From the NCBI GenBank assembly GCA_033002965.1, contig JAURVB010010397.1, positions 1 through 64,000 of the forward strand: a stretch of DNA of 64,000 nucleotides, written 5' to 3'. The position numbers and the translations under genes were made by a program. Below, piece after piece: positions 1 to 12,145 of this stretch (positions are counted from its first letter, which is position 1; each line of letters begins with the position of its first letter). The DNA is from Piper betle. Taxonomy: Eukaryota; Streptophyta; Magnoliopsida; Piperales; Piperaceae. A model generated the notes under the pieces. The model saw only the letters and a program-made list of their open reading frames with translations. It searched no databases and was not told where the DNA came from.

Positions 1-110
1 TAAAAAAATAAAATCAACTATATACTCTCATATCTATTGATAAGCTCAGTTTGCTGATGCGTATCTGACGCTATCATCGATACTTGGGTATATATGAACC
101 CTCATAGCAC
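1..110 (+). repeat. 3' part of an LTR-like repeat
   Basis: This stretch resembles, in the same orientation, the 3' part of the LTR at 42735-45687 (compare 45460-45560). Shared landmarks are the word 'atacttgggta' followed by an 'accctc.tagc' block. The left end lies outside the window. It is followed directly by a tandem array. Confidence 0.5.
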
Positions 111-540
111 GGTCTAGAGAGGCATTCTTGACTGTGAGACAAAAGATTGAGAAAAATGTCCAGAGAGGCATTCTTGAGTGTGAGCCAAAGAATGAGAAAA
201 ATGTCCAGAGAGGCATCAGACAACTCAGTCAGTTATGATTGTGGGACCAAAGAGTGAAAAAATGTCGAGAGAGGCATCAGACGAATCAGTCAATAATGAG
301 TGTGGGACAAAATAATGAGAAAAATGTCGAGAGAGGCATCAGACGAATCAGTCAATAATGAGTGTGGGACAAAATAATGAGAAAAATGTCGAGAGAGGCA
401 TCAGATGGATTAGTTAGTTAGCCTGGAATGAGAAAAATGTGGAGAAAGGCATCACACGGGTCAGTCACTAAAAAATGAGAAAAATGTCGAGAGAGGCATC
501 AGACGGATCAGTCAGTTGACGGATCAGTCAGTTAGCCTGG
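111..540. repeat. Tandem array, about 8 units of 46-62 bp
   Basis: Units begin with a gtc(g/c)agagaggcat block and end with a gagaaaaat block. Two neighbouring 62-bp units (about 266-389) are virtually identical, so the array expanded recently there. Other units vary in length through loss of the middle part. No coding potential is seen. Confidence 0.85.
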
Positions 541-1338
541 TGGCACTGATGGCTTCCCCAGTAGACAAAAGTTATAAAATTATTTTATTCAAAATAAGAG
601 AGTTCAGCAGAAGTTATAAAATTATTTTATTCAAAATGAGAGTCAGCTCTCATTTGCCAAATTATATAGTTATATTTTGGACCAGTAATACTCGTTACTG
701 ACATATTTTTATTATATATATAAGTGATGATCAAAGATAGATGTGTCAGCCTACACAGAGGACCAATGAGGTCTTGTACACATCTATCGGTCCGAGTGGA
801 GACTATTTATGATTATCATATTTATATATTGATGATCGTGAAAATGTTATGATGAAAACTATATGATGTTAATTATGAAAAATATCGTGACGATATACAT
901 AGTCAAGATGTTGTGATTTTGCATGTGATAAGTAAGTGACCCAATTTAGGAATGAAATGTAAATAAGAATGAATAGATGGGTTGAGACCCAGCTTGGGAA
1001 TGTTACTCATGCAATATGAAAAATGCTTGTATGTATAGAATAATTTTTAACGTTATGTTATATATACACTTTTTAAGGGGGTTGCCCATTATTACACTTT
1101 TAAGGGACACTCTATTTATTTTATCATGATTATTTTTTAGTGTGAATTGTTTATTATATAATTCATGCAGTATCTTGTTAAAGTTCCTTGAATCTCATAT
1201 ATACATAATGATATTTATCTTCTATTTTAAGACATCAAGAATAGACTCATTTAGGTTAGATTCGGGTTGACCGACTTAATCGGGTGATGTGTAACATTCC
1301 AGTTTGGCTAGCGAGCGAGCAAGATTTGGGGTGTTACA
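541..1338 (-). mobile_element. LTR end, inverted relative to the 42.7-kb LTR
   Basis: Read on the minus strand from 1338, the sequence starts TGTAACACCCC, the same 5' terminus as the LTR at 42735. Further in, a block around 640-700 (minus strand: cagtaacgag, then ttactggtcc) matches 43340-43370. This is therefore the 5' half of a related LTR in opposite orientation. Its 3' half is not found in order to the left; instead there is a tandem array and a same-strand LTR end. A 37-bp block (about 570-645) occurs twice in tandem. Confidence 0.6.
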
Positions 1339-2655
1339 GTTAGAGGGCTCGATTATTAGATTCCTAATGAGAATGATAATGAGATTTCGATTTGTTTCAC
1401 GGGTGTTAGGTTACTTCAAGCAAGGGTTTCTTATATGTTATTTTATTATATGACTTAGAATTTGAACTTTAACTAATACTTTTACATATGAATTTATTTG
1501 TAGTAGTGATATATTAATAAAAAAAATTAATTTATGAGGCACTTAATTTTTATGTTGTAACCCTTGGCCCATGGCTGTGAATGGGCGTTTCATTAGAAAT
1601 ACAACTTTGCCTTCTTAATGAAATGGGCAAGATTATGTGATTAGGCGGTTCGTTAGAATATAACTTTGCCTTCTTTATGAAATGGGCAAGATTATGTGAT
1701 TGGAATGTGTTAAAAAGAGTGGCAGCTTCGGGGGTATCTCTTCCAGAGTTCATCAAATTTAGAACCGAGGAAGTAGGTTCCTCATTTTCATATTTGAAGC
1801 ATTCCTTGGTCCTAGCTTATGAGATGATTTTTCTGGGTATACGAGTTGAATAATATCAGATATATTTAGGGGCTTCATAGATTAGATGGATACAAGAAAA
1901 GCCGATGATAAGAATGTCAGATTAAACATGGTCCTGAATTTGCACTGCACAATAGAAGATGGACTTTTTCGGAGTATTAGAGTTAGATAACACAGTACTC
2001 TTATAACGAGCATGAACACATCACGAACGAAGATGTGGAAAAGTTTAGGGGGTTGTTGAGTTCACCGACAGAAATTGAGGTTTTGGTTTTATTCGGTAAT
2101 CCTGGTATCATTGGTAACTTGTTCGGCTTCTCTGAATAACTCGCACCGCTGCGCTAATGTTAACGTATTCTCAAGGTACACAAATTGCTGTTGATTGTTT
2201 TTAACTTAACACAAACTGATTTATTAGCTTTGAAACTTCTGCTTATCTACGAAAATGTTAACCACCATCTCAAGCGTTGCTGCGTAAATTTTTTCGTCCA
2301 ATAATGAGTCCAACTCCTTGCATCGAACGGGGTGTCCTTCACATAGTCAAAGGTACCATGAAGTCTTCTCATATAGGGAGGTGAAAGAGAGCCCGTTTTC
2401 ATGGGATGACAGCCCAAGCGCAACCACTCGCCGACAAAGAGCGGGCGTTTATGCTTGAATCAGCATCATTGAAATAAAATGGGCAACCCTTTAGAAAGAA
2501 TTGGTTATGTATATGGTTTCTGCCTATATATGTGTATACGATAGAAGGAACATAGATTGTCTTCCACTTGATGATACATAGGAGTCATACATCTATTCTA
2601 TTGGCCATTCAAGAAAAGAACACTTGCTAGTCTCCGTCAAAGAACCACAACAAAG
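1339..2655. other. Intergenic, no gene seen
   Basis: No supportable coding region. It contains an imperfect tandem duplication of about 60 bp at 1588-1702 built around the block 'gaaatgggcaagattatgtg'. The rest looks like old non-coding repeat DNA. Confidence 0.6.
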
Positions 2656-4285
2656 TAGGGGTGGGCGCGGACGTCTAAATTACCAGAGTCTGACTGAAGT
2701 CTGAAACATGTCCAACCGAATTCGATCAAATAAAAATAAACTAAATTTGAATATTTTTTTGTCCGACCGAACGATCGACCAAGTGTCTAATATTTTATAT
2801 CAATAACATAATATCTTCAACATTTGTAAGCTTAATATTATATTTTATGAAAATTTTAAATCATGATATACAGTAAAATTAATTAAGTTTATACATAAAA
2901 TTCATATTTAATATCTAAAATAATCTAAAATGACTTACATAGAAAAAAGATAAAAGTTATCCTCATATTTAAGAATTTAGAATAATACATTCACATCAAC
3001 AATCATATTAAACCACTTATTATATAGCTAGAATGTTCTTAATTAGTACCACGGTTTACTAAATTTTTAAAATTTAGCCCTTATACAATTTCAAGTCAAA
3101 CAAAAAGATAATCGATGTATAAAAGTTTTAAAGTAATCTTTGACATTAAAATATAGTCTAATATCACATGTATTTCAAAGACAAAATATTCTAATTATAT
3201 ATTCTTCATCCAATATAGTTCACCTATATGAAAAAATATACAAAAGAATTAATAACTTGTAGAAATATTTTACAAATATTAGAAGAGTAAAAACTAAATA
3301 TAATATTCTCACATGCTTATTATAAACATAAAAATATTGAAATATTATCTCTATCAACATCATTATCAATATCTTCACATTCTTTAATATACATTGTTCA
3401 AAATAAATTTAATGATGAACTTGATTATTTCTCTACAAGTAAAAAATATATTAGCAAGAAGAACATATGTTAAAAATATAACAAAAATAAAAATGCATGG
3501 ATGTAAAATATGAATTACCTTTATATTCACTCATCAACTAATTTTGGACATATATCAAATCTTCAAGTATTTTTGGGCTCAAATTATTCATAGTTGAGCT
3601 AATTATTTGTTCTTTAATAATAAATGTCGATTTGAAGGTGACAGTTGACATAGGAATGGTTAAAACATCTTGAGTAATTTTTTTCCCAAAATATGATATT
3701 TTATTATGTTTAATCTCCACCATGATAATATATCAAATTATTTATATGCTCTATTCACAAAAAGAATAATTGATTCATCCAAATCATTTTGTGTTGGCTC
3801 CTTTGATAAACATTCTATAATCAATTTATTTATTCCATATAATCTCTTACTTAAGCTTCTAATAAGACGAATAATTAATATTTTTCATTATAATAGAAAG
3901 CTTGTATGACACACATTTAGCCATAGATTCACATAAATCTTTTTTTTGAATTTTCCCATTGTAATATAATATTTCTTTATTCAAATATATTTTTTAAAAA
4001 AATGATTTTAATTTATGGTAATTGACATGAGAGAAACTAAGAAAAATAAAAGAGATAACGATTAGATTAATGAGATATTAATTGTTTGTGAGAAAAAATA
4101 GTATTTATATTAAAAAAATAATTAGATAATAAAATAAATATGAGATGAATATAATTTTCTATATTGACCAAATTTTAACCGTGTTCGACCGTGATTGATT
4201 TGACTGAATAATTTTGACGGTGGATGACATACTTTTTGTTCGAGGTTAAGTGGATGAACATGAATAATGTCTCATGTCTCCGTCG
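2656..4285 (-). mobile_element. Decayed hAT transposon, copy 1
   Basis: The left end TAGGGGTGGGC has the form typical of hAT terminal repeats. On the minus strand, 3538-3723 encodes a remnant of the hAT C-terminal dimerisation domain: DVLTIPMSTVTFKSTF, then NNLSPKILEDL, corresponding to the family pattern in which an L-IP-ST-SE-FS block is followed by L-P--V--L. The key SE of that block is degraded. Most of the element is AT-rich and related along its length to 14884-16460. The right end is eroded, so the boundary near 4285 is approximate. No intact transposase remains. Confidence 0.7.
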
Positions 4286-4322
4286 GAAAACAAAACGATA
4301 AGATAAGAACTTACACTTTCTA

Positions 4323-4375
4323 TGGGCCCCCAAAAATGGGCCGAAAAGAACTCCTTACTTCGTGGTCATGGCCCA
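4323..4375 (+). promoter_or_regulatory. Site II-type TGGGCC promoter elements
   Basis: TGGGCC occurs at 4323-4328 and 4337-4342 and in reverse (GGCCCA) at 4370-4375, about 180-235 bp upstream of the kinase start codon. Such clusters are bound by TCP factors in promoters of plant housekeeping genes. Function here is inferred from position. Confidence 0.45.
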
Positions 4376-4556
4376 TAAACCAATCTCCCAAGTAAACCAC
4401 GCACGCCCAATTAATTATTATTTAATCAATCTTTGACAAAAATAAATAAATGCTAAATAAAAAAGGAGTTGGGCACCGGAAAATGGAGCTTCAAATGCCG
4501 GCGGCGACCGGAGCTTGAGATCTGATCGGAGTTGGGAAAGAAGGCGTGTGCCTCAG

Positions 4557-7500
4557 ATGGGGTGTACGTTCTCCGGCCTGAACGCGTTGTACGACGCCGT
4601 CAATGGCGGCGGAGATGTTTGGATCAACGAGAACCGATTCCGGGTCGTCCGGCAGCTCGGCGAGGGCGGCTTCGCCTATGTCTATCTCGTCCAAGAAGTC
4701 CGCCCCGACGGGTCTTCTTCCGGCGGTGGCGTCGCCTCCAAAGTCAAAGATCCGTCCTACGTCTCCGGTTTGTTTCTGCCTTCCCGCCGAATGTCTGAGC
4801 TTAATCTTCAATGTCGAAGATAATTGGGCATGTTTCAAGATTTGGTTTTTTCACTTGCCGCCATCTTGTCAATGTTGCTGAGATTTGGTCATTTATACAG
4901 CATTCAAAAATTTTATTTTATTTTTATTGTGCAATTCACTTCTTGTTATTGTTTTGGAAAGATGTGCTGATTGGGTACTTTGGTGTGGCTACTTGCTGGT
5001 GAAGTCGGAGCTGAGTTTAGTTTAATTTCTATTGTTTGGTTTTTTTAATGTTTTGTAATTGTTTAGGTGAGGGCGTTGTTTATGTAGGGACAACTAGATT
5101 GAGGATTATCATTGCCTTGTTTAGCTCGTTGGATATACTGGGCTTTTTTGAACCCGAATCTCAATTTTGTCTGTGAGGAGTACGATCAAGGATTACTTGG
5201 CAGTTATGGTGCCGGAAAAGATGTTTCAAAGGATGTGAACATTCAGAGTCTTTATGTGGCTTACAATAGGGTGGACTTTCAGGCTTTCATATAGTTTATA
5301 AATTATTTAGTGGAATAGCAAGTTAGGATCCATATCCCTGATTCCATTTTTCTTCATGTGCAAGAGCTTTGATTTGCATAAACTTTTTGGCCTTTGAATT
5401 TTGTTTGGTCTGTTCTGTTCAATGAATCTCCTTCTACTCAATATTTTCTATTATTGTTGCATTATCCCATTAGCTTAAGAATCAGCTGTTGACTCTTTTT
5501 GCTTTCAGGAAATTCTCATTTCTTTTGGTTTTTAGAAATATAGAAATATCATATTTCATAAGTTAATTCAGTTACCAACTGTGGCTTATTTAGTTCAATC
5601 GTCTGCTGCAAACTGTTTTTGCTGTTAAGCTTTTGCAGAAGTTAACCTTTTAGCTTTTGTTTCCTTTTGATGGTTGATATAATTGGCATCATTAACATGC
5701 AAATCTTGCCTTGTGGTTGCAGAGGATTGCATGTATGCAATGAAAAAAGTTTTGATACAGAATAATGAGCAGTTGGAGTTGGTAAGAGAGGAGATCCGTG
5801 TATCTTCGCTGTTTACTCATCTCAATCTTCTTCCTCTTATTGATCACGCTATAATTGCTGTCAAGGTGATTATCTTTGCTTGTTTTTTAAGCTTAAGTAT
5901 ATCCCATTGCTTGTGGTTTAGTGTGTAATCTTCTATCTACCATATTTCTTTTTTTAATGAAAAAAGCTGTTTATTAGTAAATATTACAAGTGACGAGAAA
6001 AACTTAAGTGGTGTCAATTCATTTTTTTATCGTTCATCTGCCAGAGTAGACAAGAAGGAACTTGGAATCATGAAGCATACTTATTATTTCCCGTTCATTT
6101 GGATGGGACGTTACTGGATAATGCTAAGGCAATGAAAATAAAAAAGGAATTTTACTCTACAGCTGATGTTCTGCAAATCTTTAATCAGGTGACAACTTTT
6201 TTGTGGAAAAATCCACCTTTGATATTAATGGACTTACTTTTTTTAATCTGTTAACTTATTTTTATATTTTCCGTGTATGAACTTGTTGCTGACGTTGGAC
6301 AGAAAAATCTTAAGTTCTTTAATCAGCTTTTCAAATATTATGATATTAATTGAATTTTTCATCATTTTGAGGGATTTCTATTTATTTTCAAGTTTAATTT
6401 TGAATTGGGTGGAGAGAGGTCAAGTTTATCCATAAATATGTGTTTTTGTAGGACTGGTAATTGATGAGATAGTAATTTACTCTTGGTGGATTCTAACTAC
6501 CCCTCTCTTCAGTGGGTTCGAATTTTCTTTCACTCTTCTGCCCCTCATTTCCCATCATCAGTTCCTGATATACATACTTTTGCAAGGATTCTTCAGATAT
6601 TTATGGAATAAGAGGCCATAGCTAATACAGTTTCCTACAACAGCTTTGTGCAGGTTTGAAGCACATGCACAGTTTTGAACCCCCATATGCTCATAATGAT
6701 GTTAAGCCAGGTAATGTCCTTATTACACATAGGAAAGGACAATCACCACTTGCAATTCTCATGGATTTTGGAAGTGCTAGGCCGGCAAGAAAGCAGATAC
6801 GTTCGCGTTCTGAGGCACTGCAGTTGCAGGTTTGGCCAGGCTTTTGGTTTGAATTAATAATTCCTAATAAAATACAGTATGCATTAATGGTGGACAGAGT
6901 ATTGCTTGTTAACCATGGAAAATATTTGGGTAAAGTTACTCATGCTTGATCTTCCCCATGAGTTTATATTTTATTGTTCCCATGGTTTAATCCTGTATTC
7001 CCACCAGCTTAACCATTAAAGCTTTATGTTTGAAAATCAGGCTGAGTTGATTTGATGATGTGCCTTTGTATAGGAATGGGCAGCTGAGCACTGTTCAGCA
7101 CCATTTCGAGCACCAGAACTGTGGGATTGCCCAAGTCATGCAGACATTGACGAGAGGAGTGATATCTGGTCTTTAGGATGTACACTATATGCTATCATGT
7201 GAGGACTCATTCCCTGTTTCTTACATGTACCAATAACTTTTACTTTATCAAAATGGTGCATATTGCTTGCTTTAATTTCCATGCCAGTGTTCTGCTTTGA
7301 GTCATAAACTATTTAGAGTTTCTGAAGTAATTTATTGAAAGAAAGATATAGTGGAGTTTCCCAACGTGAACTTTTTTAATGTAATCTTAAATTTCTTTGA
7401 AGGAAAATACATTGCATGCCTTTCAAGTCTTATATCAGGATCTTTGATATTGCAAGTACGAAAATCTCGTGCTTGATGCTACCTTACACACGCAGAGGAA

Positions 7501-8243
7501 ATTCTGACATTTACTTCTAAATTTATTCAATTTAGTTAGTTATAACCTGTTTTGATATTGCATCTCTGATGGTTGATCCTGAGCTCATCTTCTAAAAAAA
7601 TTGTGTATCAGCATAGTTTTTACTGGAGAAGATTTTTGAAAAGCAATATATGGGCATAAAGCAGATTGTTCCTTGTTTACCAATTTTGGCATGTGACAGT
7701 GAACGCGTTTAGAAGCTGCATTGTTGTCATCTCTCTGGCGTGTGCTTTTATGAATAGTGAGTTGCTTGTAGCAAAAGTGATTGATGCTGTTAGTTGAAAA
7801 AAAAAGGGATTCATGCTGATAGAATATCTTCTCTGCTTACTGATGTTCTTTTCCACAGTGGAATGTAGTATTACATGCTGGAAATTATAATTTAAAATTT
7901 ATTGGAAAGCCCAAAGCTTACAATTTATTTTGGCTACTTTCCAGCTTATTATCCTGGAAAACTAGGCAAATTCTGCTGCCTTGTGACACTTAAACTTGCA
8001 TTACATATGACTTCTAGGTATGGCGTGTCCCCTTTCGAGTATACACTTGGTGAATCTGGGGGAAGCTTGCATCTGGCCATAATTAATGCACAAATAAAAT
8101 GGTCTGCAGGTCCTAATCCCCCCTATCCAGAAGCTCTTCATCAGTTTGTGACATGGATGCTCCAGCCCCAACCTTCTGCTCGCCCTCATATCAATGACAT
8201 TCTAATACATGTAGACAAGTTGATATCAAAGTTATCGACTTGA
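4557..8243 (+). CDS. STK16: STK16/NAK-type serine/threonine kinase, 6 exons
   Basis: Exons 4557-4767, 5723-5865, 6045-6188, 6644-6829, 7074-7198 and 8018-8243 join in frame at GT-AG sites to give 344 residues, a complete protein. The start MGCTFSG offers Gly2 and Cys3, an N-myristoylation/palmitoylation signal as in animal STK16, so the kinase probably sits on Golgi or plasma membranes. Kinase landmarks: glycine loop LGEGGFAYV (34-42), ATP lysine K78 in YAMKKV, catalytic loop AHNDVKPGNV (182-191), DFG 207-209, APE 241-243. HRD reads HND, as expected for this NAK/STK16 group, while the Asp and the Lys two residues later are kept. An in-frame ATG at 4515 would add 14 residues and hide the lipidation signal, so 4557 is preferred. 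TGGGCC elements lie upstream. No lesions seen. Confidence 0.95.
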
Positions 8244-10236
8244 ATGAAGTTGCAGTTGGTTGGAACCATCAAGATCTGATGGAGTAAGCACATGTTACGA
8301 CCGTTGAAGTGGCTGTGAGCAGTTGCTTGCTTTATCACCTTTCCTACCCAGAAACTGAACTTTGGTATAGCATGGTGGATAATGTTTCCCTCATTCTGGA
8401 ATCTATCTCGTATTCGTTTTCAGAATTAGCATTCAATTCATATTTGTTGTATCTTTTTGTGTCCCCTTTTGAGAGTCTTATGTCTTAACATGAATACTGA
8501 TCTTGTAGCAAAAAAAATCATATTTATATCTGGTTTAATTATTTTTCAAACATATTATTTAATTACTTTGGCTTTATATTTCTCTCTACATTTTCCCCTG
8601 AAATTCAAATGTCTATTCATATGCACAGCAGTGGTGCATTTGTTGCTACCTCATTTTGGTGAACTGGTAGCTCTGAGGCAGCCTAGCTCATTTTGAAATT
8701 TATCAAGATTGTACTCACAGGGAATTGTTGCTGGTATGAATGGAAAGACAACAATGAAACTTGAGACATTGCCAACTTTTAGATTTGATTAATTAGGTCA
8801 GTAGATCCTATCCATCAAACAGAGTATATGATATTTATCGTCCATTGAAATGAACATAACCTTTGAACATTTCATGTGTGAACTCCACCTATTGGATTTG
8901 GATAGTAGAGTTGATATATCTTCATGGTCCATGTCTAGGCCTAATAAAAAAATTGGCAGTTCACCTGAGAGACGCCAGCTCATGAAATTTTAGACGTACG
9001 TTCATTATTATTATATCATAATTTCAATTCGTTCTTCAAAATAAAAGACAATAATTCTCATTTATCAGGTAATAGGTGAGAGTAAAGTCTGGTAATTTCG
9101 ATCATGATTTATGATAGGAATATGATCCATGGATGGTATGCGAGAAAGGGCGATGATAATCCGCAACCTCCAAGAGAAATTTGGGACATGGCCAGTAAAA
9201 ACATTGAAAAATTATTATAAACAAAGTAATTTTAAAAGTAGATCGTTGATGGGAAAATTAGATGGGCTCGACTATGAAACGAGAAATGCATGGAGACATC
9301 CCACAAGGCTTATTGGGTCTAAATCAGGTACCCATCTCACAAAGCTAATAATACCCTTAAATGGATGAAGACAATTATCTTCTCCTAACGTCTTTGGACA
9401 GGAAGAATTTTTCCTACTACAACAGCTACTTCCCTGCCATTGAATGCAACCAAATTTTACTATTTGATGAAAGGATGGAAACCTGCACCAATACTGTTCT
9501 TGCGCCACTTATTTCCCTCCTTCTGAGGTGTTCACATGATATGAGGATAAGACGTACAAAAAGGTCTGCTCTTTGATCCCCCTTCTTTATCACTCCCTGT
9601 AATATAGTACAGACTATAGTAGCAACTTACCCATCTCTTAAAATGCCCTCCTAAATGAATTGTATAGATGTATGGCTCCAATTATGTGTTCATAAAGAAT
9701 GAAAATCGTACTCATTATTTCATTCACTCCGCCAAGCAGAATGAAAGAGACTTATCAAATTCATTCTCAAACGCGCACAGTTTTCATGGGCCAATTGGCC
9801 TCTGAAAACATTGGGCAGGCTCGGGAATTGGCATGTTTGTTGTATCTTGACCTGTAAATGAAATCATACAATAATAAAGCTAACTAAAATCTAAACGTGC
9901 CCAACATGTCAAGAAACAAAATAAGGCTTTAGTTTAGTTCTGAGGGTAAAAAGTTATAAAAGTTCAAACGGTTCACCGACAGATATAGCAAATTTCCGAA
10001 GCAATTTAATCCAAATTCCGAGTTCGTGTAATTTGATCTTCATCTAATATTTCCTATATGTTCATAGCCATAACCTGTGAGAAAAAACTTCCAAGGCAAT
10101 TTATAATTTATACTTAGTTAGACAGTCGACAAAGTTAGTTTAAATGAGACTCGAGCTCTAACCTCTCCCTTTCTACTCGAACAACTCGTGGGGAACAAAA
10201 GTTTTTACCACCGTAAGGCATAACACAGTTGTCACT
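8244..10236. other. Intergenic, no gene seen
   Basis: 3' flank of the kinase gene and 5' flank of the SOFL gene. Several short open frames (for example 9129-9368 +, 9361-9576 +) lack recognisable motifs, splice context or family resemblance and are taken as chance. Confidence 0.6.
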
Positions 10237-10243
10237 TATAAAT
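10237..10243 (+). promoter_or_regulatory. Probable TATA box of the SOFL gene
   Basis: TATAAAT, 112 bp before the SOFL start codon, a normal distance for a plant TATA box with a short 5' UTR. Identified by sequence and position only. Confidence 0.5.
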
Positions 10244-10354
10244 CTATATTTGCACCGAGGGGAAGTTTGAGAACAACTACCACCTAGTTTTCTTCTCTTT
10301 GAGCGATTGAACCAATATCAGCTCTGATCTCAATATCATCATTTCTTACCATTC

Positions 10355-10771
10355 ATGGAGAACCCTCAAGATGACGGGCTCGTAGAAGATTATTGCAGCA
10401 GTAGTGAATCTGGGTGGACCAAGTACCTCTCTTCCCCAGTGCACCATGAGGATGATGATGATTGCCATGACATTGATGTTGATGATTCAGGAGAAGAAGC
10501 CGAATTAGACGGCTTTGTCTACAACAATGGTTTCGATAGCGATGATTCGATGGCTTCTGATGCCTCATCTGGTCCAGCCTACCGTGAAAACACAAATCAT
10601 GGAGGCTACATGGAAGGCCAAATGCAGACTCGCGCACATCCGATCAAGAAGATTGGCAAGAAATTAGGTGAAGACGATTTATATGATGATTATGTCGATG
10701 AGCATGTTGAGGAGGGTGGTGACCAAGATAGCAGCTCCACATCTCCTTCCATCCAAGAGAGTTTGCAATGA
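10355..10771 (+). CDS. SOFL: SOB FIVE-LIKE (SOFL) protein, 138 aa
   Basis: Single-exon frame of 138 residues carrying both family signatures: SOFL-A at residues 13-25 (YCSSSESGWTKYL; the usual Cys after CSS-G is Ser here) and SOFL-B at 62-74 (DDSMASDASSGPA). The rest is very acidic, with Asp/Glu runs at 31-36 and 105-121, and a basic patch KKIGKK near residue 100. SOFL proteins are small plant-specific proteins that raise cytokinin levels when overexpressed in Arabidopsis; the biochemical role is not known. A TATA box lies 112 bp upstream and an AATAAA signal 160 bp downstream. Length fits the family. A downstream exon cannot be excluded, but the frame ends cleanly. Confidence 0.88.
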   Translation: MENPQDDGLVEDYCSSSESGWTKYLSSPVHHEDDDDCHDIDVDDSGEEAELDGFVYNNGFDSDDSMASDASSGPAYRENTNHGGYMEGQMQTRAHPIKKIGKKLGEDDLYDDYVDEHVEEGGDQDSSSTSPSIQESLQ

Positions 10772-10931
10772 TAAATCAGAATAGATATTCATCGATCGAA
10801 AAGGTGTGTACCATGTTATGGTTAACCAAAATAAGTGTTGTGAAATACTTATCAGATCAGGAGGATGGTGGGAAGTGTATATTTTTAAGCTTTTCCAGTT
10901 CATAACGTTCCAGTACTGATATTGAACTACT

Positions 10932-10937
10932 AATAAA
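10932..10937 (+). terminator. Poly(A) signal AATAAA after SOFL
   Basis: Canonical AATAAA, 160 bp beyond the SOFL stop codon, followed by a T-rich stretch. Predicted by sequence only. Confidence 0.45.
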
Positions 10938-11624
10938 GTTGTATTTTGTAATTCTGCATGCATCATAAGTTGTTCTATAGTTCTACTCGCAGTTTCAGAA
11001 TCGTAGTTCATCTAATGATATATATTAGATCGGTACAGGGATTAAGGGCATGATCAAAACGTTACTTCAATTCTGCTAACGTATTCCAGTTAGTTTGCTT
11101 GGCCGGCGTAACTTGAATAGTATATAGTATATATATATGTACATATATATGTGCGTAATAACTGATCACTTGTTCATATTAAACTTCTACAAACTATTTG
11201 AGGAAAGTTGACAAACGTTGTTGGCATACTTGGGCTCCCCAAAAGGTGTACAGTGTATGTATTCAAATCCCAACAAGTTCTGCTGCATATGCTAGTACTC
11301 CATTAGCACATCAAAAAGGTCAACAGAAATCAGTCCTCGCTCGTTGCCCTAGACCACACCACGAGAAAAACACGTTTGTGAAATTGAAATCACCACTGTC
11401 GGTCGCAGTAAATAACAATTTGCCACGAATATACTACAATCTTGCCCACAAAATATATTACCAGAATAAATTACAAAAAAGTGTATATATGCTTAAGCCC
11501 ATGATCTTGGTACTTGTACACTAGAGTTGAATAAACGTACCATGCAGCTTGAAAGACCTATTTAATTCATATTTATGAGGGAACAGTGATCTTTTGACTT
11601 GTATATACGTTGACTTGTATATAC

Positions 11625-11670
<46 letters not shown>

Positions 11671-12145
11671 CCGTAACTACGAGCACCTTTACGTGCCACC
11701 CATCTAAATATGCATGGCCATATACTTTAACATTAACATGATTTTAGGATTGGTCCGTAGTTTATATTAGGCCATATTTAATAGTTTTTGAATACTAACA
11801 TAATCGTGAAGAAAATTCATCATTCGTCACTATATATACACGACTTCCGAAAGAAGGAAAATAGAAACTATTATAGCAGTTATAAGCTACATAGTTTTTG
11901 GGTTTACATTTTTTTCCGGGACTCAGTCCGCCTCATAAAATTTGCACAGCATCACCTTCTTCAATTGCTCTGACAAAGTTTTCATTCTCCAGATAAATAC
12001 ATAACGTGAACTTGAAGATGAACAGGCCCACCTAATTTCGTACAATTACCTTATCGAAGAATTGTACCAAAAGAAAAGTATTGGACAGACCTATATGTGT
12101 ACACAGGAAAATTTGTTTTGGATTTACTTCTGCAATGTGGTGGCT
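10938..12145. other. Intergenic with (TA)n microsatellite
   Basis: No gene seen. A GT/TA compound microsatellite occupies about 11623-11668; smaller TA-rich tracts lie near 11120-11150. Confidence 0.65.

Noticed and set aside
110..540. Possible CRISPR-like array
   Set aside because: Units are contiguous tandem repeats without unique spacers, in a plant genome.
6505..6520. GGGTTCGAAT word resembling a tRNA B box
   Set aside because: Lies in a kinase intron with no A box or cloverleaf around it; the similar word near 50483 also lacks one.
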